DNA of 64,000 bases from Parastagonospora avenae f. sp. tritici 18332-5. Taxonomy: Eukaryota; Ascomycota; Dothideomycetes; Pleosporales; Phaeosphaeriaceae. Below are positions 33,017 to 43,900 of the stretch, piece by piece (position 1 is the stretch's first letter; every line of letters starts with the position of its first letter). The notes under the pieces were generated by a model. It made no database searches and was not told the origin of the DNA. It worked only from the letters and a program-made list of their open reading frames with translations. The DNA is taken from NCBI GenBank assembly GCA_022559985.1, contig JAFJTR010000007.1:434001-498000 (forward strand). Direction: 5' to 3'. The position numbers and the translations under genes are program-made.

Positions 33017-33483
33017 ATGTCTGAAACAGTAGGAACCCCGCCGCCCGCCGCGGACACAGTGAGTGCTGTGAAGGGAATGAAGAAAAACGGTACGTACCCC
33101 ACCGTGGACCCACGAGACGTTCCACAACTGACCGCCATCTTCACAGGCAAGCAATGGCACGACAACAAGACCGCATTCAGGCCCCGGGCCAATCAGACAT
33201 CCTGGGATAAGCGCACAGCAGAGAGGAAGGCACTCGCAGCGACTAAAGCAAAGGAGAAGGAGCTGAAGGAGGAGAAGGAGACAGAGCGACAAGTGCGTTA
33301 TTGTGTTACGTCGCGAAAACTATTAAGCTGACTGTAATTTAGCGTCGAGTCGATGCTATCAAAACCAAGCGTGCGGCAAAGGAGGAGCGCGAACGATTCC
33401 AGAAGATGGAGGAGAAGATGCACAAGAGGCGCGTGGAGCGTCTGAAGCGGAGAGAAAAGCGCAACAAGATGCTGAAGTCTTGA
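33017..33483 (+). CDS. CGR1: rRNA-processing protein Cgr1
   Basis: A 119-residue protein from three exons (33017-33089, 33147-33292 and 33343-33483). After a short variable N-terminus comes the conserved GKQWHDNKTAFRP, then SWDKRTAERK, and a long Lys/Glu/Arg-rich helix ending in KRREKRNKMLKS. This matches yeast and Aspergillus Cgr1 (about 115-120 residues), a nucleolar factor needed for 60S subunit pre-rRNA processing. Both introns are short and classical, and the total length agrees with the family. It is divergent from ORT1. Confidence 0.93.
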
Positions 33484-34022
33484 ACGTGAACCAGGACAAG
33501 GATTGGGTGTAACTTCAAAGCGCAACCGCTATCGGCTATAACGGACAGAACGACGTGCCGAGAGTGTCCTTCGGGAGAGATGGTCGTTACGATGACTGCG
33601 AATGTTTGCGCGCGTACGACAGCGGACAGGTCTCATTTCAGGATGGCGCATGACAGTACCCATGCGACCATAGACGGGGAAGAGAAACATACGGGCGTGG
33701 CATGTTCACCCCAAATACAAAGCGAGTGATTCGAGTGCAGGCAACTTTGGTGTATACCAAGTAAAGCTGGTGTACTTGACCACAATACCGTGTCGAGCAC
33801 GATTCATTAATGATACCAATTTCGTACCAACCACAATTCTACCTGTTCACAACCCTATAATACCTACCTGTCACTGTGTATAAAATGTTCTCATGTTGCA
33901 TGCTGTCATGAGTTACAAGCTGCAATCAGAAAGGTGCACGGTCAGCATAACCCTGGAACGCGCGGACATCGTCACCACGTCTCTGCGCGCCAACCTTTTC
34001 AACACTCGACCACCACCATGAA
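33484..34022. other. Intergenic
   Basis: It lies between two plus-strand genes. AT-leaning in 33720-33910. Antisense open frames extending in from the next gene are shadows. No separate gene. Confidence 0.5.
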
Positions 34023-35264
34023 ATGGCCCAGACGCCCACTTTGCATGCGGGTCTGGCAAGCCACCAGTATTTCCGCCCGAATCTGCACAACGCGACCTCG
34101 GCATCCCGTGTGAGCTCGCTCGCGACATCCAACAGCGAAGAGAAGCCGTCAAAGCACGACAAGCACAAGTCACACCGACACCGCCACCACAGCAGTCGCC
34201 ATGAAAAGGACAAGGAACATCGCCATAGCTCAAGCCGGCGACACGCGAGAGAAGTCGTGCAGTCGGCCATACAACTACAACCACCAACGAGCTTTGGGGA
34301 TCTGCTGAAGCAAGCACGAGGCAGCAAAGACACTAGCCCCAGCCACAGTCGCAAAGGAAGCATTGCGCCAGGCACAGACGGCAATGTTGAATCAAAGGAG
34401 AGCCGTGATGTGGGCATTACCATTCCGCCGCGGAGACCCCTCCGGCCGGAGGATGTGGAGCTTGAGCGGAAGAGGGTCGAAGCTAGGGAAAGGTACTGCA
34501 GCTCTTTGCAACAACGCAATATGGGTTTACGGTTTATTTACAAGGCTAATAGAGACCTTCGCACCGCCCTGAGAACCCTCTCCGACCAGTCACTCAAGAC
34601 TTCCCGCCGCCTCGATGATACATATTACTCCATACTTGAGAAGGTGTCGGTGCTACGGCAGACCATAGTCTCTTTGCAAGAACTATCTGGACTGACCAAA
34701 GAGCTCCATGACAACTTCGAGTCAGACACGAAGGACCTGATCGACGACATCCAGGGACAGTACGACGGGTTCGACAACTTTGACAACCAGCAGCAGCAAC
34801 TCGTCGACTTGGAAGACCGCATACACGTTGGCAAGCAGAAAGCGGATTCTTTGACGGATCGGTTAGCAAAGGTGAAGGAGCGTGTCGATGCGCGAGCTCA
34901 AGCTGAGCAGGAATGGGCTGCGAGGAATACGCGTATGTGACCCCACCAAGATGTCTGCAGGGTCATTTATTGACATGCATCAGGTCGCACGCGCATACTC
35001 TGGGCTATCTTGGGCTCGATAGCTACCCTCATCTTCGCTCTGGTCCTCTTCCACCAACTGAAGCCGATCGAAGTCACCCATGACGACAGACCTGCTACAG
35101 ATTTCGCGACGAGAGCTAAGATCATCAATGCGCCTATACCTGATATAGCGAAGGAAGCGATTATCGGTCCGACGACAAGCACGTGTGAACTGGAGCCAAC
35201 ACCGACACATTCAGCGAAAAGTATTGAAGACGACGATCGGTTGAGGGTGTTTGACGAGTTGTAG
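34023..35264 (+). CDS. Coiled-coil protein with His-rich segment and single membrane helix
   Basis: A 396-residue protein from two exons (34023-34932 and 34984-35264; phase-1 junction at a GTATGT donor). Residues ~42-75 are a Lys/His/Arg/Ser-rich stretch (HKSHRHRHHSSRHEKDKEH). A long coiled coil with QELSGLTKELHDNFES and QQQQLVDLEDRI spans about 150-300. One membrane helix (ILWAILGSIATLIFALVLFH) at ~308-328 leaves a tail of ~70 residues. No catalytic motif. Layout suggests a membrane-anchored scaffold at the nuclear envelope or ER; this is inference from architecture. The frame beginning 5 bases earlier (ATGAAATGG) is out of frame and not used. Confidence 0.75.
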
Positions 35265-35836
35265 GATTTGCGTTGTTTTCAGTCGTATTGAGATACCCCC
35301 ACAGTAGCTTGCGTTTATTGGATACACAGTGATAACGGGCCCAAAGACCATATGAAAGTGCGATATGCACCTACTCAAGCTCACTTGGTGTTGCTTATCT
35401 TGCAGTCAGCATGGAGGACCCGAAATGCGGGCTGTGTGAATCGAAACACGGGCTGAACCTATACAAACATTTTACGCGGTGTACGACACCGCGCCACGCT
35501 GTCTTACATGTCATAGCCAACGATGCGGCTCTCCGCTCCCCACATCGCATGACGATCCACATTTGATCAGCACTTGTTTCTATTCGCGTCCCAACGGGCA
35601 CGCAGCAAGAGCAACGATGGGGGCCTTGCTACGCCATGTGGTACGTAATGCTTCTATATGGAGATTCTGCCCTATTTCCACATGATTTTCTTCAACCTTC
35701 AGTATATAACACTGCTCAATCTTAATCTTTCTTCTCAACCATCTTATTCTTCACTCGTCTCTCGCTCAACAATCCAATCTATCAACGAATATTAATAACC
35801 CCTTCCAATCGTTCCCACTATCTCAATCCTATCAAA
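35265..35836. other. Intergenic, promoter of small GPI-type protein
   Basis: Its 3' part is a CT-rich leader with the TATA box noted separately. No coding signal. Confidence 0.5.
35703..35709 (+). promoter_or_regulatory. TATA box
   Basis: TATATAA, 128 bases before the ATG at 35837, followed by a pyrimidine-rich leader typical of highly expressed fungal genes. Confidence 0.5.
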
Positions 35837-36190
35837 ATGAAGACCTCATTCGCTACCGCCGCCGCTGCCGCGCTCCTCCTTACCACCTGCGCAGCCACAT
35901 CCAATCCCGAAATCGCAGCCAAATTCCGCCGCCAAGACAACAACACACTCACGAGCGTTGTGTCCGCCGCGCCCACACTTAGTTCCCCCGAATCAATTGT
36001 CACCTCGATCGAAACTATCACACCGTCGGGAGTGCCTAGGCCGAGTGGGAATTTGACAACGCCTTCGGGCACGATGAGGCCGAGTGCGAGTCAGACGAGC
36101 GAGGTGCCGAGAGAGTCAACGGGGGCGGCGAGTGCGGTGAGTGTGGGCATGGGGATGGTTGTTGGTGCCATTGCGGCCATGTTGGTTTAG
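35837..36190 (+). CDS. Small secreted, probably GPI-anchored protein
   Basis: A 117-residue intronless protein. Signal peptide at residues 1-20 (MKTSFATAAAAALLLTTCAA), then a Ser/Thr/Pro-rich mature part with few charged residues (NLTTPSG, N-glycosylation sites NNT/NLT). The hydrophobic C-terminus (SVGMGMVVGAIAAMLV) is preceded by small residues, which is a typical GPI-attachment signal. Such low-complexity wall or plasma-membrane proteins are common and diverge quickly. No domain is recognised. A TATA box and CT-rich leader upstream support expression. Architecture resembles the gene at 48729, but sequence similarity beyond composition is not evident. Confidence 0.75.
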   Translation: MKTSFATAAAAALLLTTCAATSNPEIAAKFRRQDNNTLTSVVSAAPTLSSPESIVTSIETITPSGVPRPSGNLTTPSGTMRPSASQTSEVPRESTGAASAVSVGMGMVVGAIAAMLV

Positions 36191-36517
36191 ATTTCTGGTC
36201 GGGGTCCTGGAAGAGTTGGTTGGACTGAAGACATCCTCGAGCCATCTTCTGGCGTCGGAAAATTTCTGCGCATGTCTGGGAATACTCGAAACGCACCGGT
36301 GATGTCTGGGGTTACTTGAATTGAGTAGGTTGGGGTAATGCTTGTGCTTTGTGTGGGACTCGCGATAGGGCGCATAGCGATGGCGTCTTGTGTGTTGGGA
36401 ACGCTTTTATAGAAATGATGATTACTTCTAGCATGAGTTCGAGATGTAGTCCTGCAATTGGTGATCTTCATCTCGCATTCTTCCTACTCGTTGGATTTTT
36501 AACTCATTTTATGATAT
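36191..36517. other. Intergenic between convergent genes
   Basis: 3' flanks of the plus-strand GPI-type gene and the minus-strand receptor gene. Nothing recognised. Confidence 0.5.
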
Positions 36518-37849
36518 CTATTCCCCATCCCTCTTGCCCGTTATCTTCGTCTGACTGTTAAACGACGCCGCTTCATCCAATTCGATATCGCTATCAGTAC
36601 GGATCCAGCCATCATGCTGCGCTCTAGTGCTGACCCGTATCCTACTCTGTCTTTTGCTCTTGTTGGATTGACCATTCGAACCTGTTCCGTAGTTGCTTCG
36701 GCCTTTAGATTGCTGGGTCGATGGGAGCCGGAGAACGCCACCGAGGAGGGGTTTGAGGGAGGGTGCGCATGCGGCTATGATGCCAGTGTTGACTTGGAGA
36801 AAACCCCAGAACTGGATATCGTTCGTACTGCACATGTTTTAGTGGACAGTTTTTGGTGGATGTGTATGATTAGGGACGTACAATGACTGATCGGGATCAC
36901 CTCTCTTTGTGTTTTGAACGACTGTCTTGACGATACCCATCGCAACCGCACTTGATTGCCGTCAGTACGCGTGTGCTGTTGTGAATGTTATAGACTTACA
37001 TGTAGCCCAAGCTCAGGATGAAGATGAGGTAAATACGTGTCTTCTGCCTCATTTGTAAACCTAATATGATAGGCACAGGAAGAGATGCGAAACAAATGTC
37101 AGTCAAAATATTGCAGGCTATGTACTGTTAGCCGAAAATACCCCAAGTAGTCAAACCAGTCAGAATGCGACTTACATGTGTTCATCAGCGCAAACCCCTT
37201 GTGAAATTTGACAGGCAGACATTTTGCCCTGAGATCCTTGTTCCAGAAGCCAGATATAGGCTTGCAGACGGCGGCCCATTCGCCCCAAGAGACGATTGTA
37301 TACAGACACACGAATCCTAACGAAGTTAGAATACGAATCGATGTCTACCTCATCAAGTATCAGAGGCGCTAAAGCTTACCAATAAGCGTCCAGAGCATTC
37401 TCGTGTACAGTGGTGGGGGACTTAGGCGAAGAAGCGAGAGTCCGACAGAGAGCTTGAGGAACGCCATGCCGCCAATAGAAGAGACAATCGCTTGTATGAA
37501 GGTCAACTTCAGATACTCGAAATGGTCTTTCTTCTCAAGGGTGTCGGTGTGGCGACCCAAGCCATGTTGGCAAGCTAGTATGTAGGTCACCATGCCTCCA
37601 AGAAATACACAGGCCTAGCTGATGTAGTCAGCAAGATGCTCAAACCAACAGAGATCTGTTTTGGTCGCTCACCGTTGCGGCCAGCATGAGAGCGTCATCT
37701 CTACCAAATGCCTTCACGACAACGATGCGAGCGTACGTGCGCATCGCGACGAAGATCAGAGCGACAGCATGGAAGGCAGCCGTCACTCCGAGGAGGTAGC
37801 CCAAGTTACTCTCTGCGGCGCGGGCCGGATCTGTATTCTTCGGCGCCAT
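36518..37849 (-). CDS. PTH11-like integral membrane protein (fungal rhodopsin domain)
   Basis: A 349-residue seven-helix protein spread over six exons: 37673-37849, 37380-37614, 37176-37316, 37000-37117, 36882-36950 and 36518-36827. All junctions keep frame. Diagnostic blocks of the fungal rhodopsin-domain family are present: RTYARIVVVKAFGRDDALMLAAT after helix 1, YTIVSWGEWAAVCKPISGFW, CNILTDICFASLPVPIILGLQM, and KRGDPDQSFTNDIQFWGFLQVNTGIIAACAPSLKPL. The last ~100 residues are a charged cytosolic tail. Relatives include Pth11-like proteins, which can act as G-protein-coupled surface sensors; most have no known ligand. It lacks an N-terminal CFEM domain, so it belongs to the non-CFEM class. 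Confidence 0.85.
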
Positions 37850-39159
37850 GTTGAAGCAACGAAATAGAGTGCGGTAGAAACGGTAGAAGGTACTTAGAGT
37901 GAGGGATCCTCAGTGCCATTATGTTATTTTTCCGAAACGAAGGATTCGTTGTGTGACATTCTGCCATCCAACAGCACCTGGTCCCCAACATGGCGGGATG
38001 CTTTGTCTAAGCGTGAGGCACGGTGATGTTCCAGGAAATCGAGTACATGCATGTGGTCTCGTTCATTGGTTGCTTGACCAGTTCGCCACTTGATGCGACG
38101 TGGGTGACATCCTTACCACGGAACATCTGGCTTCGACGAAAGCCCTTCGTAAGATTATGCAGTTCCGAACTGTTCAAAATGCATTACAGCGAGTGCGACC
38201 CGAGAGCTGCTGCACTGCCGTCTGCATTTAGTAGGCTTCGGAGTTAGATGCGTTTATGTACTAGCTTGAGTAACGAACTTCGGGGCAAGATCGCCCCAGC
38301 GCAACGGCCCGGCGGGCATTCGAACATCTGGTGGGTCTATGGATCGTTCCACCGTCCCAAGAAGCATCGACGACCGAGCCCGCTTAAATGATAAACGTCT
38401 TTGTTCCCGCGTGTGGATTTACACGCACCCGTTTGACTGGGCAGAGGTAAGGACGCAACTTGTTCTCGAAGAAAAGATTTGAATAGGCGCAGCTCGTGTG
38501 GGTCAGCTCTTGGGAACTGTTTCTCGCTCGTGGGGGAAGAAGCCATCTGGCTCTACCAGTACTCCAGGCCTAGATCGCGACTACCATTCTCTTGCTTCTA
38601 AGCGACCGGATGAGCGAACCCGTACAGTACCATCCCGTGTGGATGGATTGCTAGCGCTCCTACCACACACGGGACATGGGCGACATGGTAATTTTCAGGC
38701 AATGCTGACCTCCAATGGACTTTCCATCCTGACATTGCCATGGCCACGCGATGGAGCGCTAGTGACCCATTCGAGTGGTACTCAGGGTTTGTGGCACTCG
38801 AAGGATGTACGCTAACCTACGCATAGTATGCAGTCCGTAGCATTTGTTGAATTCCCTTGCATATTAATCTTAAGCTAAAGCAGGACGCAGGATGCGAGCC
38901 CTCATTAGACGCGGCCTGGGTGTACTCTAACCTGCTTCCATCGGATTTAGCCTTCCTGAATCTCATCGTACTCCCGAGGTCGCCTTAGAATCGCCTTCAT
39001 CCGAAATCGATCCTTGGGATATGGATGCAAGATCGCGGCAAAGTCCCTGCATGATTCGAGGGCAAACTTTTCAGACGTATATAATCGCCAACTTGAGGCG
39101 TCTTATGCCATCTCCCCACGCTGTCAAACCTTGCCCATAGCGAGTTACGCCCCTTCGCA
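37850..39159. other. Divergent intergenic region (receptor / tyrosinase)
   Basis: 1.3 kb between two divergent starts with only short frames. The portion next to tyrosinase has the TATA box noted separately. Confidence 0.5.
39078..39084 (+). promoter_or_regulatory. TATA box of the tyrosinase gene
   Basis: TATATAA centred about 80 bases before the tyrosinase ATG. Confidence 0.5.
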
Positions 39160-40523
39160 ATGCGTCTGTTTCATGCTGTAAGCGCCGTGCAGCTACTGGC
39201 TGCCGGCCTCGCGGCTGCTGCTCCCCTGGACTCGACCTCCGCGCCGGTCATAGATATCGATCCAACAGTTGATCCTCTCGAGGCTCTCGCCCAACTGCAG
39301 CAGCATGCTTATGACACGCTTGAACGGAGCGATGCTGTCTCGAAAAGGGCTCCCAGGGGCTGCTCATTGGCCACCACAACCATACGGAAAGACTGGTAAG
39401 TTCCTCACGCGCATGGATTCGCATCTTCTAATATCGTCAAGGGATTACATGAACAAGCCGGATCGGAAAGCATACATCAAGGCTGTACAGTGTCTTCGAA
39501 CACTGCCCTCCAAATCCGACAAATCATGGGCCCCAGCAGCGAAGACTCGTTTCGACGACTTTGTCGCCATCCACGTGAACCAGACCATGTACATCCACGG
39601 CAACGGTCTCTTCCTCACCTGGCACCGCTACTTCGTCTGGGCATACGAGCAAGCCCTGCGAAATGAGTGCGGCTACAAGGGCTACCAGCCCGTGAGTCTT
39701 GAACCCTTACAATCATCAGTGACATATGTCTAACACTGCTAGTACTGGAACTGGTTCGCCAACACGGACAACATCTACAAGTCCCCCGTCTTCGACGGCA
39801 GCGACACCAGCATGGGCGGCGACGGCGAATTCTTCGCACACAACGGCAGTCTCGCGGGTGCTCGCACAATCGTGATTCCCTCCGGCAAAGGCGGAGGCTG
39901 CGTCAAGAGCGGCCCCTTCAAGAAGTACGAACACCTCACCTCACATCTCCACCTACAATTCTCCAAATACAGAAACTGACATCTATTAAAGTACACAAGC
40001 AAACATCGGCCCCATCTCTCCCGGAATGCAAGGCTTCACCAACCTCGCCCTCGACACCACCGACTACAACCCGCGCTGTCTCCGCCGCGACATATCCCCC
40101 TACATCCCGCAGAAATGGTTCACAACCGCCAATCTGCTCAACGTCACCATCGGCCCGGGCTCGCAAACCCACCGCCTCTTCTGGACAGAAATCCAAGGCC
40201 GCTACCCGGACGGCTTTCTCGGGCTGCACACATCGGGCCACTACACGATGGGCGGCGACGCGACGGATTTGTACAGCTCGGTGAATGATCCCGCGTTTTG
40301 GCTGCATCATGCGATGCTCGATCGGATTTATTGGATTTGGCAGGTGCTGCATCCGAGTGAGGCAGGGAAGGTCGCGGGCACGTTGACGTTGCAGAATAGG
40401 CCGCCGACGAGGGATGCGACGGTCGAGGAGCCGTTGGAGATGGGGGTTAATGGGGAGACGGTCAGGATTAAGGATGTGTTGGATACGATGGGTGGGAGTC
40501 CTTTGTGCTATGTGTATGTGTGA
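39160..40523 (+). CDS. Secreted tyrosinase (type-3 copper oxidase)
   Basis: A 399-residue protein from four exons (39160-39395, 39442-39691, 39743-39924 and 39992-40523). A signal peptide covers ~1-21 (MRLFHAVSAVQLLAAGLAAA), followed by a short propeptide ending in KRAP, a possible Kex2 site. CuA is in IHVNQTMYIHGNGLFLTWHRYF, with three His residues. CuB is in HTSGHYTMGG and FWLHHAMLDRIYW. The linker YWNWFANTDN is the usual conserved strand. It should oxidise phenols to quinones using two copper ions. It is a short form, without the C-terminal shield domain of mushroom-type enzymes, as in other secreted ascomycete tyrosinases. A role in pigment or phenolic detoxification is inferred. No other pigment genes adjoin it. 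Confidence 0.92.
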
Positions 40524-40901
40524 GGACTTTGAAGCGAGGAATCGATGATAGGTCCTGTTGCTTTTACGTTATGCCATTGCGAACTGTTACTGATCTGCCT
40601 GTCAATGCGTCTATATAAATGGAAAGAATGTCACGGCTTCATGGAGATAAACTTCGCATCCCACGAATTTTGCACAACATTCAATCGAACAAGTTCAAAT
40701 ATGTAGCTAGCGATTACTTCGTCGTTCCACATTGTTCAGGCCAAATAACCATCCATTCAAGAAAAGAGTCCAGCCGAAGGGCGCACTCGGGTATCCCATG
40801 CCAAGATCCAAACGCCTCAAAATCACCGCAAACAGTACGTACATACATCTCCTACCACATACAGTCCGAAAAATGGCCAGAGTCTAGATACGCCACGACA
40901 G
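40524..40901. other. Intergenic between convergent genes
   Basis: 3' flanks of tyrosinase and kinesin. The plus-strand frame entering the kinesin gene is a shadow. Confidence 0.5.
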
Positions 40902-43900
40902 TCACGCACTCTCCTCGCTCCCCTCGCTCGAAAAATAACTCTGGTCCAATCTCAAAATCCACTCAATCTTCTCGCGCTCACTCCTTGCACGGAAAATATA
41001 AGTATTGCTCTTTGCGAAAACGGCGAAAATCGTGTCTTTCAACCCCTGGCCCTGGCTTCCACTGCTGCTGTTCAGCAACTTGGCGATCTGCGGCGAGTGG
41101 TCGACACGCGCGGTGCTGACATTGATGGCGTTGATTTCGTCGCCGTCGGTTGAGTAGATATGCATGTAGGGCTTGCGCAGTTCGACGAAGCGACGGATCC
41201 AGCGCGTGTTGGTGAGGTCGGGCGTGAGAAGGTACGAGGACTTTAGGAGCGTTGGGTTTTTGGACACGAAGCGGACAGTGGCGGTGAGGCTAGGCGCAGG
41301 AGCTGGAGAAGGAGAAGGCGAGCGAGGGGCAAATGCTGCGCCGTTCGATGGTGGTTCAAGATTTGTGGGGTTGAGGATGATCTCGGCGGGTGCTTTCTTG
41401 GTTTGCCAGAGATTTACAACACGCTTGAGTAGGGCGGTTTGGTCCTCATTGAGTTCGGCAGTGGAGGCGAGGTTGGGAACCGTGAGGGCCTTGGAAGACA
41501 GGACAGACCGAGCGGTTTCAATTTCTGCAATGCGACGCCGTCGCTTCTCGATGTCGATGAAGTCACGGACGAGAGAAACGCCACGAGGCGTCCAGCCAGC
41601 GAGCTGCTCCTCGCCTTTGATGTAGTCATCCCGAGTGTTCATCCGCCAGAGGTCGGTCGCTCGTTTGACTGACGTAGGACGGATGGCAACGTTGAATATG
41701 CCGACTGTAGAGTGCACAATCTTTACTGGGTTCCATAAAGCTGCCAAAGCGAAGAGTGAGTTTTGTCGCACGAACGTTCGGCTGCGGATCTGCATGCCTA
41801 GGTCTAACGAGAAGAGCATAGGTTGTGCGAGCTTGGGCGACTTGACATTAAACAACAGTGTCGCTTGGACACGGTACTTGTCTTGCGTCGCACGATCCAG
41901 GAGTAACGAGCCATGGGCAGTACTGTCCCACCGACCCACAAACTTCACGTTGGATGTGCCATCAGCGTGGTCTCTGACGACAGGTGGCGCTACCAAGTCA
42001 ATCGGTACCTCCTTCACTGGTGAGTCAATGCCAGGAGAGTTGCCTGATGCGTCGATGAGGCGGATACGGCCCATGCGCATGGAGGTGACGTTTTGCCATT
42101 GGAGTGTATCCCCGGAGGTGTGCGTCAAATTCACAACAATGCGGCGAGCTAGACCTTGATGCAGCTGGTACACTCCAGCATCCATAATGCTGCTTTGTGT
42201 GACTTCAACTGGCTGGTATGTACCATCATCGGTAATCTCATGGATCTGAACGCGCGAAAAGATGTCGTGGTTGTCCTCTGTATAGAACTCAGACTCTGGC
42301 AATCGCGCGGTCCGGCGCTTCTGTGTGGGCTTGTCTGCCGTGTCGCGCATGTCATCCCAGCTGAGCAGCTTGTCGAGATGGATCTCGGTGACCTTTGCGA
42401 ATAACGAGACTCGTAGGTAGGTATCCCGTGGACTCGGATATGGTACACTCATGCTATGCATGCTCTCGAAACGCACGGGGCCCTCGTCGAAGTCGGTGAT
42501 CCAAGTTGTCGTCGTTGCGCCGCTTTCGTCGGATATGCCTGGAAGAAAGAGCACGGCGTGTACCTTTGTGCCCTCTCGTTCAGGAAAGCCAATGAATTCA
42601 TGCATACCGACATTGAACTTTAGCGTCGTGGATGGAGCCTCGGCGGACGAAGGTTCCAGAGACAGATGGATGATACCGATTGGGTTGGAAGTGTAAGGCG
42701 AGATGACATCAAGATTGAAGTCTCGCACCCTTGATTCGAAAACTGCCGCCAGCGGAACGTCGACATCACCTATCCGCGAGAATTCCGGCATGCAAGGCTC
42801 TGAGAATGGTGATTCAGGGTTGAAGTGCTGTAAATACTCCGGCCTGTTCATGTACTGGTTGATTTGATGCATACGGCGAACGCGTTGTCGGAGCTTTTGC
42901 AACGACCATAGATGAACAACTTCGTTCCTGAAGTCAATCACCCGTACGCCGACACAAGGCTTTGGCGTACTCTCGAGGCAATCATCCTCCTCGCCAGGGA
43001 TACCCATGTTGACGAGGTCGTACGATGATGGAACGCAGTGGCCAACGTCAACAATGCAGAACTGGAAGACAACTCGCTTGCCCATTTGCTGGCTGAGGAT
43101 CTGCGCCTCTTTCATGGTTGCCGCGTTTTGAAGAATGGTCTCGGCCATAGTGACATATTTGCGATGCCGCCATTGTTGGAAGACCCTCTTGGCCAGTTCC
43201 AATCGCTTGTCCTTCTGCTCCTCTGTCGCCGGTGTTTCACTTGCTTCTGTTGCAGATTCGTGGCCAAGCTCCTTCAGCTGACGCTCGTAAGTCTCTTTCT
43301 GTTCCTGCATCTGCTTTTCCATTTCCAACTTTGCAGCACGGAGTTCTTCGAGCTCGACCTTGGCCTCTGCATCGGATTTGAGTTTGGCGTGGTAGTCGCC
43401 CTTTTGTTGATCGATCCTCTCTTGCATGTCATTTCGCATCTCCTGCATCTTCTCGCTGCCCTCGTGTTGCGGCGTAGAAGGCATGGTTAGAGCCGTGTCA
43501 AGCGAAAAGTTGTCAATAGTGCCTCCTGACGCATACTTTTCACGGTAGGAAGAAGTCGAATCCATATCGTCGTCGTTGTTCTGCCATATGCGACTTTCTG
43601 GACGTTTACGGATTTCACGTAGTCGGTTCAGGTCTTCGAACAGTGTATCAAACTCCTCGTCACCAAGATCCTCAACCCGCTTGTCTGATCCCACCAAAAC
43701 AGTGAGTGCTTCTCTCCGCGCGTAGGAAAATTCGGATTCTCGACCGCGCTGCCACAGTGCTGGTGACCGAGCTCTTGGACTGTCCGAATCGAAATCCGAG
43801 TTCGCTATGCTGATGGTGCTGAAGGACCGATCATGGCCGGGCCGTGGTGCTGGTGACGGAGAGTTGAAATGACTTGGTGTTACTGAGTGACGAAGCAGAC

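Noticed and set aside
33926..34519. 197-codon minus-strand frame rich in Ser, Arg and Cys
   Set aside because: Shadow of the coiled-coil protein gene on the plus strand, which has coherent domains and a supported intron.
6676..40523. Idea of a copper gene cluster (ATPase plus tyrosinase)
   Set aside because: The genes are 29 kb apart with unrelated genes between them; shared metal use does not make a cluster.
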